Source of the DNA: Monodelphis domestica
Taxonomy: Eukaryota; Chordata; Mammalia; Didelphimorphia; Didelphidae
Direction: 5' to 3'
Assembly: GCF_027887165.1 (NCBI RefSeq)
Contig: NC_077228.1
Location: forward strand, 104,579,660-104,643,659
Length of the DNA: 64,000 nucleotides
The notes under the pieces were generated by a model. It was given only the letters and a program-made list of their open reading frames with translations. It was not told where the DNA came from and did not search any database. The translations under genes and the position numbers were made by a program. Of the stretch, positions 46,900 through 57,150 are shown in pieces; positions within the stretch are counted from its first letter, which is position 1, and each line of letters starts with the position of its first letter.

Positions 46900-47640
46900 C
46901 CTCTACTTTCCCAGGAATTCAATTCAATGCTATGAGATCCTGAACAAGACCCTTCCCCCATTGGTTTCCTCCTTGGTCAAATAATGGGGCTGGACAAGAT
47001 GTTCTGAGGTTCCTCCCAGGTCTAAGTTCTATGAGATGAATTGAATTCAACAGCATTCCAATCCCCCCGCCCTAAAAACTATACGGAGTATAGGTTCCTC
47101 GGCAGAAGAGCAGTAAGGGCTAGGCTATGGGGGTTAAGTGACTTGCCCAGGGTCCCACGTGTGGCTAGGAAGAGTCTGAGGCCAGCTCTGAACCCAGGAT
47201 CTCCTGTCTCTAGGTCTGGTCTAGCTTTGGCCTTTTCTCTAGCTGCCCCAAACAAATACTTTTCCCCAATAAATATTTATTAAGCATCTTTTGGGGAAGA
47301 GGATTTTGTTATGTATTTGGCAAGCAAAGTTTTCTGTTCTTTTAAAGGTATAGTCACTGTCCTCAAAGGGCTGTCTCTGACCCTGGTGTTGGAGATTTAG
47401 AGATGGAGGCATCCTCCGAGTTCATCTAATAATCCTGTTAGGGTGACTCTGAGTCTATTCTCTGCAAAAGGGAATCACCGGCCCCTTAGGTTTCCCTAAT
47501 TTCATAGGCTTTAAAGCTTGAAGAGACCTTGGAGATCATTTAGTCCAACTCCCTTGTTTAACAAATGGGGAAATTTAAGGGCTTTGAAAAATTGAAGGGA
47601 AGTGACTTTCCCAAGGTCAATGAGCAATGCTAAGATTCCA
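46900..47640. mobile_element. MIR, CORE-SINE and L2 fragments
   Basis: MIR (+) 46900-47040; reverse CORE-SINE 47070-47235; L2-like 'aataaatatttattaagcat' 47265-47420; MIR (-) 47500-47640. Confidence 0.65.
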
Positions 47641-47699
47641 TACCGGCTTTAACTCCAATACAGGCTAATTCCACTCTGTGTCAGCAGTCAGCTGGCGCC

Positions 47700-50600
47700 T
47701 TGCTGGTTAGCTACTAATCACTTCCATCTCCATGGGCTTAATAACTTCTAAAGATCTTCCTCTCTTCCTCCTTCCTGATCAATTCCATCTTTAAGACATA
47801 GGGCAGCTGGGTTGCACAGGACAGTCATCTGACTCTTGTCATACCTTTTAGCTGGACACTCCGCTTGCTCGGCTGGACGCTTTCTCCCCAGCCACCCCAT
47901 TGTCCAAGTCTCCCTCTGTCCATCCAGCATCCCTAGGAAGGAGCTTCCTCCCAAGCTTCTCTTGCCCTTCCTAGCTCCCAGAATTCCTAGACAAGAACAG
48001 GTCTTTTGGACCCCAGAGAGGGCTGGGAAGGGCCGGTCCCCTTGCGCTGCAGTTTCAGGGAGAAGCCCCCAGTCTGGGGCAGCTTCATGGGGGCCTGAGC
48101 CTACCCCCAAAGTCGCCATAACTCTCAGGCTATGCAGCTGATGATTGGAGTCTTTCCCAGCCCTGACAGTTCCTTCCACCCACACAGGACATCTCGGAAG
48201 ACTTAAGGATGGAGGAGAACCTCTGGCCTGGGTGAAGGAGGTCAGCTGGCTCTCCCATCTCCTGCCTACCCAGCTGTCCAAATGGCTCCCAGGGAGGCAT
48301 CCCCCTCTGTGGGCCTTCCTCCCTTCCTCCCTTCCTCCCCCCAGGCCCTGCCCCTACACACCTGGAGGTCTCCACCACCTTCCTGCTCCCCTTTCGGGTC
48401 AGTGCTGCAAATCTGTTCATGGTTGTTGGAAGTCTTTTTCACCTAATGCTGTCCCAGGCAGCCTCCCTCCCTTCCCCAACCCTTCCTCCCCGTCCCTCCT
48501 CCACCCTCTCTTTCTTCCTCCCACTTCTCTGATTCAGCCATCAAGCAGTGACAGCATTAAAGAACTGAGGTACAATAGGTGCTGGGAGGGGGTGGGGGGA
48601 CAAACATGCTGGGGGGGGCTGGGGAGAGTTGATGGGGGGAGCAGGGAGTGATCCAAGGCTCTTTGAGATCATCTTTCATCCCCCACTTTACAGGGGAGGA
48701 AACTGAGTCCCAGGGAGGGGCTTCCACTTGACAAAGATTCCCCTAGCTGGAGAATGTAACAGCGACAGTGTTCAGACCTCAGTCATCTGGTTGCTGGTGG
48801 ATGCTCTGTACACAGGAGTGGTTCATTGTCCCTCTTAGGGACTTCCCTTTTGAAGGATCATGTTTTCTTCACTCTCTATGTGACCTTGGGCAAGTCACTT
48901 CCTGTTCTGAGACCTCAATTTCCTCATGTATAAAATGAGAAGGCTGAAAGAGAGGATCTCTAAGGCCCCTTCCAGCTCTAGCGCCTCTGATCTCATGTCT
49001 ATGGTGTAGACTGTGGATCAAGTGGGAAAGGAAAGCCTCAGATCCCTGGTGGGCAGGCTCCCAGGAGCCTCCTCTCCTCAGGTCTAGCTTCCCACCAATC
49101 AGCTCCAGGCAGTGCTTTCAGGGTCAGGGAGGGGAAGGGGGAGCAGAAGGGGCCACCCCCTCAGGGTGCTGATTGTAATCTGGAACAGGAAGCTAGGATG
49201 CCACAGGGGGGGTGGGGAGGAGGAAGCGGCAAGTCCCCCCATCCTCACCCCCATGTTTCCACAGCGCCGAGCCCCCAGTCTGGTCCTCACTAGCTTAGCT
49301 GGCCGGTGGTTTGTGCGTGGGAAGGCAATTTCGGATCTTGGGGCCTCCCGGGGAGATGAGGGCGGGGGAAGGTGGGAGGGAGGGGGCTGCTCAGGCTTAA
49401 GGAGAAGATCCACTCCCTGCTACCCCTGTTCCTAGCTCCTTCTGGGACTCATTGGTTGCCCCCCTGTCCCCACTCCTCAGCCACCATCTTTCCCTTCACG
49501 GCAAAGCATTCTTTTCTGACTGTCTCCACTGCCCCTGCTCTTCTGCCTCTGTAGGCACCCTCCTAGGGTGGGACTAGGGTACCAGGAGCCCCCAGCAGTG
49601 GGGTGGGAGGGAGGAGAGAATCTGTAAGGAGGCATTGGTAGAAAGAGCTCTAAGCTTGGAATGCCCAGTGGGTTGTGTTTTAGCCCCACTATGGCACTTA
49701 CTACTGCTTGCCTGACTGTGGTTGTTTCTCTGGCTATCAGTCTATTCATTGATAAAAATGGGGGACAGTCAGCAAACTATCGCCTGCAGGTCAACTCCAG
49801 TCCTGACTGCTGTGCAAAAACTTCAGGGAATGAGCTGCCCATAGCCCACTGGGGTACAGACCCAGTAGTGGTATTGCTGGGTCAAAGGGGATTAATAGAC
49901 ATGTTTGTTAAACACCTACTATGCGCTGCCCTGGACCCTGGGGATATAAACACAAAGAATAAACAGTCCTCCCAAAGTTATCTGGAAACATTTCAGAGGG
50001 GAGGGAGCCAGAGCCCTCAATCATCTTGGGCTCCATCTGGGGAATGGGTCTTTTGGTTTGGAGAGATGCCCCTGGAACTGGCCTGGCCTGCTCTGCTTTG
50101 GATGAGGAGGGCTTGGAGGGGCCGGGCCTTCTCACTCTGCCCTAGGACTGGGGGCAGTTAACTCCTCACCTCATTTTTCTCCCCTTACATTCCCCCTTCC
50201 CCTCCAAGGCTCCATGGGGCTCAGACTTTAAACCAGCCCCTTGGTGGGGGTTGGGGATGGGGGATGGGGGCTTCTGCAGAGTTCCCAGCATGCATCAAGC
50301 CTTGGCAACCTTCACCAGGATTCTGGAGCTGGGCAAGCACAGGTAACTCTCTGCAGGCTGGTGCCAGCCCCTGGGGGCAGGGGTTACCAGCTCTCCCACA
50401 GGATTTGAGGTGAGGTCAAGGACATCAGGGGCTGGACCAACTCCTACTCTTGTACTTTGCCTCCTGCTTTCCCTCTCTGCTCTATTCCCAGACTCAGTTT
50501 CCCCAGTGTGACAGCTTTAGATGCTGAATCCAGGATCATTGCTTCTGAACTGTCCAATCTCCTCCTTGCTTCCCACTTCCCACCAGGTCCCGGGGTGGAG

Positions 50601-51285
50601 AAGCTGGGCTAGCCTGGGCACAGCTTCTCCCGCCCCCTGTGCCCGCCCAGGCTTGTCTTGCTGGTGTGATGGTTGGAGCCGGGAGGACCCAGCCAGGAAG
50701 AGGTAGAGAGAGGACTCCAGGACAGTGACCGTAAGTGTGGCTGGGCTCTGGCCCATGGGGAAACTGGCCTCTCCCAGGCCAGGTAGGAACCTCTGGGGTG
50801 AGATAATATGGGACCCCAGAAGGGGAAGTTCAGGGCCCTGTGGCGTGTGCTCCCTGCCTTCCTATGATAGTGGTGGTGGGGATGCCAACTTCTCTCCTCC
50901 AACCCCCCCTTTTCTTTGTGGATTTGGATATCCCCAATATCCATGCCCTTTCCCTTCCCCTCTGTAGGTGTCTGACCCTCCCTTGAACAAGGAGGGATCT
51001 GGGGAAGCTCAGAGTCACCAGAGAGCTGGATTTAGCCTGGCAGGAATCTGTGGGCAGTCTGTAGCTCTTTCACTCCATGCTGGGCTAAGGAAGTACCCCA
51101 GCCCTTTGGTACCCTCTCCTGGCTTCCTGTGACTCAGCTGGAGGTTGAGGCAGGAGCAGCAGCAGCCTTAGTATCCCCTCTCTTACCTCTCCTAAGGCTG
51201 AGACCCAAACATGATCTTGGCAAGCTTGGCATCCCCAGAGTCTGGCACTTTACTATCCAGGGTTTCAACATTGCCAGACATAAAT
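47700..51285. other. Mostly unique, GC-rich intergenic sequence between PTPN7 and PTPRV
   Basis: Little repeat content: MIR pieces at 48650-48780, 48860-48990 and 49640-49775, and an L2 fragment at 49885-49990. Several open frames exist but none has a recognisable product. A good donor-like site, cc|gtaagtgtgg, is at 50731 on the plus strand. Promoter or enhancer content is possible but cannot be shown here. Confidence 0.5.
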
Positions 51286-51289
51286 ATAC

Positions 51290-52450
51290 ACAGCCTCAAA
51301 TCAATTAGTCAGTCAGCACCCACTATATGCCAGGCACTAGCCTGTGGGCTGGGGATATGAGTACCAAAAAATGAAATGATCCCTACTCTCGAGAAGTTTC
51401 CATTCTAATGGGGGAGACATTATGGGCAAATATTAGAACTGACAGAGGAGGGCACTAGCAGTTTTGGGGAGTGATCAGGGAAGACTTCATGTAGTAGGTG
51501 GTGCTGGAATCGAGTCCTGGAGGAATTAAGAGATTCTGTGAAGCAGGCATGAGGAGGGAGACTGGGAACAGAAAGGTAGACAGAGTGAAGAGCAGGGGGA
51601 AAGCCATTTGGCCTGGTTTATCGAGGGTAGGAAGAGGAGGAATGGATAGAAAAGCTGAAAAGAGTGTTTTGGGACTATCGTGGGAAATGGAAGAGTTTCC
51701 ATTTGATGAAAAAAAAAAGGCAATAGGGAGGCACTGGAGTTTATTGCATAAGGGGTGGTAGAAGAAGGATGATTGGATTAGGGGCAGCTAGGTGGCTCCA
51801 AGGGTAAAGAGCCAGGACTGGAGTTGGGAGGACTTGGGTTCAAATCTGCCCTTAGATACTTCCCAGCTATGTGGTCCTGGGCAGGTCACTTAACCCCAAT
51901 TATCTAGCCCTTGCTGCTACTTTGTCTTAGAAGTGATACTAAGACAAAAGGTAAGTGTTTTTAAAAAAAGTAACAATTTTTAAAAGGAAGCATTGGAGTG
52001 GGAGGAGACTAGAGAGGCAGGGGGAGCAATGAATGAGGAGGTCATTGGAAGAGTCCAGATTGGAGGTGATAGAACCTCCCGTGACAAGAGGATAGAGGTC
52101 AGACGGGAAAATGTTGTGGACAGGGACAGACCTGGCAAGACGTGGGGTAAAAGAGAGCAAGGAATCAAGGATAATGCTGAGATTGTGAGACTGGATGATG
52201 GGAATGCTGCCATTTCAGTTGTGTCTGCCTCTTTGGAGCCCCATTTGGGGTTTTCTTGGCAGAGAGCCTAATGCAGCTTGCTCTTTCCTTCTCCAGCTCA
52301 TTTGACAAAGGAGGAAACTGAGGCAAATGGGATAAGGTGACTTGCCCAGGGGCATGTAGCTAGTAAGTGTCTAAGGCTGGATTTGAACTCATGAAGATGA
52401 GTTTTCCTGATTCCAAACCCAGTGGCATGTCCGCTGTACCCCCTAACTGC
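51290..52450. mobile_element. L2 (-) with inserted CORE-SINE (+), then RTE-tailed SINE (-)
   Basis: L2 'cccactatatgccaggcact' to 52205, split by the SINE at 51779-51972. The reverse SINE at 52207-52450 has 'gccccatttggggttttctt'. Confidence 0.75.
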
Positions 52451-52674
52451 CCACTCCATAGAAATAGCTCTTTCATAGAGAGGAAAGATAATGAGTTCTG
52501 TTTGAGACTCGGTGACTTTGTGATCACTTGGGGACTTAACCATCCAACACAAGTGCACAGTCACCTCACCCACACTGCAAAGCAAACATCCCCACACACT
52601 TGTACCCCCTCAGACCAGACTCATCAGCATTTATTCTGCTGCTTTTGATTTTTTATTTCCGCCTCAGAATCATC

Positions 52675-53330
52675 TGTTACTTTAAAACCCTTTTCTTATG
52701 TCTGAGACGAGATACAGAGAACCCGTTCCAAGGCAATGGTCAGATTGGTCAGGGCTAGGCAATTGGGCTTAAATTATTGGCCCAGGTTCACATAGATAGG
52801 ATTTGAATCCAAGTCCTCTAGACTCCAAGCTTGGCTCTCTATCCACTGAGCCACCTAACGGCCCCCACAAACATTTATTTATTTATTTATTTTTATCTCT
52901 TCTCTTGCATCTTAGAATCAATACTGTGTCTTGGTTCCAAGGCAGAAGAGGGATAAGGGCTAGGCCATGGGGGTCAAGTGACTTGCCCAGGGTCACACAG
53001 GTAGGAAGTATCTGGGGACAAATTTGAACTCAGGAAGCTGAGTCTTTCTGACTCTAGGCATTCTACTCTATATCTTTTTTTTTTTTAAACCCTTACCTTC
53101 TGTTTTGGAATCTATGCTGTGTACTGGTTTCAAGGCAGAAGAGGGGTAAGGGCTAGGCCATGGGGGTTAAGTGACTTGCCCAGGGTCACACAGCCAGTCG
53201 ACAAGTCGACTGAGTCAACAAGCATTTATTAAGCACCTACTTTGTGCCAGGCTGAAAGCATTTATTAAGCACCTACTATGTGCCAGGCATTGGGCTAGGT
53301 GCTGGGGATATAGGTCATATAAAATAGAGA
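52675..53330 (-). mobile_element. Three reverse CORE-SINEs and a locally duplicated L2 end
   Basis: SINEs at 52675-52866, 52880-53062 and 53070-53200. At 53220-53290 the L2 end 'agcatttattaagcacctac' occurs twice, about 36 bp apart. Confidence 0.8.
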
Positions 53331-53997
53331 AAGGTCCATATATGTACAGAGGGTATATACACAGTTGTACCCACAGATGGGTGTCTTTACATGCATGCAG
53401 GAAATACTTTCTCACACATATATGTATGCACAATTAGAGCATGTACATTGGGTGCCCTCCTGGCACACACACAGATCACAAAGCACCAGGTCAGAGTCCT
53501 TCCTTCCTCTCCGGTGGAAGAAGGTGCAGAGAGTGTGGGAGCTGGGTCCTGGGGGGATGTCGGAGGGGCTAGATCCCAAGGAGGTGAGGGGGCGCCTGTC
53601 AGAGCCCAGGCTGGTCAAACTTGTGCTCAAGAGCCAGGACCCTTGGCTATCTAGGGACCCGCACCCTGCCCCCTCCCTCACAGGCTTTCCAGGGAAGGTG
53701 CTTTGAGATCCCCAAAGGACTCCCAGGGGAAAGAGTCAAAGTTGAAAGCGGTCACTTCTGGTCCCCTGAGGATCTTGCTTGCTGAGCGGGAAGGAGGGAG
53801 CCTGTTTTCTGTCCCTTGTCACCTTCTTTTTTTACTTCTGCTGGGGTCCGGCCTCCGGAGGCCCCCAGGCAGGTAATGGGTCCAGGCCTTGGCACTGCTC
53901 CCCCCAAACTCATTCTGGGAAATACTAGAAATATCACAGGGGTGGTGGGAACACTATGATGAGCTTGGTGCCTGTGTCCAGCAGAGATTGAGACAGA

Positions 53998-54215
53998 GGG
54001 GGCAGCTAGATGGCTCCATGGATTGAGAGCCAGGCCCAGAGACTGGGAAGTCTTGGGTTCAAATTTGTCCCCAGATACTTCCCAGCTGTGTGACCCTGGG
54101 CAAGTCACTTAACCCCATTGCCTAGCCCTACCGCTCTTCTGCCTTGGAACTAAGACACAGTATCAATTCTATGATGGAAGGTGAGGGCTTTTAAGGAAAA
54201 AAAAAGATTAAAGAA
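53998..54215 (+). mobile_element. Marsupial CORE-SINE
   Basis: 'gggggcagctagatggctcc' head to the tail 'ggaaggtgagggctttta' and A-run. Confidence 0.9.
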
Positions 54216-55205
54216 AGATAGAGACAGACCTCTGGGCCTTTTGGGTTGGGTTTGGCACTTATTGATGCTGCCCCCCCCCCCATCAGTCTTCTCTTCCCCT
54301 GCTCAGATGAAGGGTCTTTTGGAATGTGGCCTGGAGACCCCTGCCCTGCAGTCCACTCAAGCCCACTCTGTTGTCCAAGTATGGTTGCTGTCATCCTCCT
54401 TCCCCTGCCTTTCTTCCTTTGAAAATTCTGCATTCAGAAGGTGGAGGGGGAACTGAGGCCTGGGGATTAGGGGGCCCCAAGCCTGGGATGAGGTTAGCAG
54501 GCTTCCTCTTTGGCCTAGCCTCAGCCTCCCTGCCTGTCTCCCCCTTCACCAGCCTCATTCCCCTGAGCCCAGAGCCTGGAAAATCTGATGAGTCTGCAAC
54601 TCCTAAGTTTCCAGGCCCTTATCCAGGGGCCTGGCGGCAGCTCTGAGGTTTGGGGCCAGACTGGGAGGGGAGGGGGCATCCCCCAGCTCAGTCTCAAGTT
54701 GGGGGGGGAGCCCAAAAGCCTGGCCATCATGGAGCTCTCGCTCATCTCCTGGTTCCTGCAGAATGTCTAGGGAAGCCCTGGGATAGGAATCATCTTCCCT
54801 CTGCCTTTCCTTTTGCCTCTTCTTCCCCCTTTCTCCCACACGGCATCCTTCTGGCTCTGGGGTGCAGCAGGGCCCCCTGGCTAGGTATCCCCCAGGTCTG
54901 GCTTGCAGGGGCCAGGTGAGGGGCTGTATGGGAAAGGAGGAACCAGTTTGGGCAGCAGTGATGGAGGAAAGGAGGGAGAGAGGGAGGGAGGGAATGAGTT
55001 AGCTCTGAGCCCCCAGGAGCTCAAGCACATTCCCTTTCTTCCTTAGCCTGCCCCAAGTTGGGGGGTTCCTCGGTTCTGGAGGGCCCAGGTCTTCTCCCTG
55101 ACTTCCCCCCACCAGGAACATTTTCGTTCTCTTGATTCCCACACCAAACCATCTCCATTTTGTAACCAGCTTTCCCTCCATTTCCTAACCACAAAGGAAT
55201 CTTCA
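54216..55205. other. Unique intergenic sequence
   Basis: No exon, RNA gene or repeat family recognised apart from short C, G and GGGA runs. Confidence 0.5.
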
Positions 55206-55209
55206 GGGG

Positions 55210-56665
55210 AAGGAGGGCTGGGTTTAGATTCAGAGATCTGGGTTCAAACCTTGCCTCTGTCCTTTACTACCTATATAACCTTGGGCCAGTCACAACTTCC
55301 TGAAGCCTTTTTTCTTTTCTGTAAAATAAAGGGTAAACTAGATGACCTTAAAGGGCTCTTCTATTTCTAAGGTTCTAATCTTGGCTGTGGTCATTAACAC
55401 AGCTAGGTGACTCAGTGGATAGAATTCTGAGCCTGGAGTCAGGAAGACTGGAGTTCAAATCTAGCCTCAGACTCTTCTTACCTGTGTGACTCTGGGCAAA
55501 TCACTCAGTGTACCTCAATTTCCTCATCTGTAAAATGGGGATTATAATAGCCTCTGCCTCCCAGGGTTGCTGTGACAATCCAGGGAGATAATATTTGTAA
55601 AAGCACTGAGCACCGTGCCTGGCACACAGTGGGGACTTAATGAATGTTGGTTCCCTTCCCTGCCACACCTTGACCTAGATTCCAGTCACAGCTCTGCCAC
55701 TTATCCTCAATAAAATGAAGGGGTGAATTAGCTGACTTCTCAAGTACTTGAAGGCTTTAAATCTATGACCACGAAAGCATGTATGTGCACACACAGAGAG
55801 GCTGCAGCCTATGCATGCTCTGGACAAGACAAAGGGAAATGATGGTCTCTTCTACTTGCCTCTACTGCCATCACTTACTAGACATCTTGCCTTTGTGGGA
55901 GACTCATAGTCATTTCTATAATACACTAAGGCTGAAAAAGTGCTTTTCCCTGGAGCAGCTGGGTGCAGTGGATGGAGAGCCAAGCCTAGAGATGAGAGGT
56001 CTAGGGTTCAAATGTGACCTCAGACACTTCCCAGCTGTGTGACCCTGGGCAAGTCACTTAACTCCAGTTACCAAGTTCTTACCACTCTTCTGCCTTGGAA
56101 CCAATACTTAGTGTTGATCATAAGACAGAAGGTAAGGGTTTTTTTTTTTTTTTGCTTTTCTTCAAACAACCCTATGAGGTAGGTAAGTAGGATTATTATC
56201 TTATTTTTACAGATGAGGAAACTGAGGCTCACGTGAGATTGACTTGCCCAAGATCATTCAGCCAGTCACCTTGGAAGCAGAGATTTGAGCCTAGGTCACC
56301 TAACTCAGAGGATCGTAGAGTTAGATCTGGAAGGGGTCTTAGAAATCATAGAATCCATTTTATAGAAAAGGAAACTTAGGAGGGCACAGATAAGTGGTTC
56401 CGTGGATTGAGAGCCAGGCAGAGAGAGACCAAAGGTCTTGGGTTCAAATCTGACCTCAGATATTTCCTAGCTGTGTGATCCTGGGCAAGTCACTTAACCC
56501 CCTTTGCCTAGACTCTTCTACTTTGGAACTGATACCCAGTATTGATTCTAAGACAGAGAGCATGGGTCTAAAAAATGAATGATAGTACACTTAACCCCCA
56601 TTGCCTTGGAACCAAGACACAGTATGGATTTTAAGAGGGAAGATAAGGGTTTAAAAAAGAAAGAA
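55210..56665. mobile_element. MIR and CORE-SINE cluster upstream of PTPRV
   Basis: MIR-like elements at 55210-55380, 55395-55650 (complete 3' end 'ccgtgcctggcacacagtgg') and 56155-56340. Forward CORE-SINEs at 55952-56150 and 56383-56580, plus a detached SINE tail at 56585-56660. Confidence 0.8.
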
Positions 56666-56944
56666 AGGGAAACTGAGGCCTCAAGAGGGCAAATGACTTG
56701 TTTAGGTGCTAGCACAGCTGAAGATATGAAGTAAGATTTCAACCTGAGTTTTCCTGGCTCTCCCCAACAGGGGAGAGGGGGGTGGAAGGGCATGGGGTGG
56801 GCATAGGGGACAGAGATGGGATTTAGAGCAGGAACGAAGCTAGAAATGGGGGAGCTCACTCCTGCCTGCTCTCCCCGTGTGCCACCCCTATTCCTGGCCT
56901 CAAGTTGGCCCCCTTTTTGCCCTCCTCCCAAAGCCAGGCGTTAG

Positions 56945-57093
56945 GTAGGCAGAGCTCCTCCGTTCCCTGCTCAAGCAGCCGCCTGCCTGCTCTCGGCCAA
57001 GGGGCTGGGCGGGGAGGCTGGTGGGTGGGTGGGTAGATGGGAGGGGCCGGCCCCACCCCCACAGCCTCCTAACTATCCCCTTCAGGCTCGGTG
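56945..57093 (+). promoter_or_regulatory. PTPRV: GC-rich sequence immediately upstream of the PTPRV start
   Basis: Contains 'aaggggctgggcggggaggc', a GGGCGG-type box, and a 'tgggtgggtgggtag' repeat. It could be the promoter if the ATG exon is first, or intron if the acceptor at 57085 is used. Confidence 0.35.
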
Positions 57094-57150
57094 ATGAGGC
57101 CTCTGCTCTTCCTCGCTGTCCTTCTCGGGCTCCCAGGAGCCTCAGCTGAG
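57094..57150 (+). CDS. PTPRV: PTPRV coding exon 1 (signal peptide)
   Basis: Encodes 19 residues ending GASAE; donor gtaagg. A possible acceptor, ccccttcag, ends at 57085, eight bases before the ATG, so an upstream noncoding exon is likely. Confidence 0.88.
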
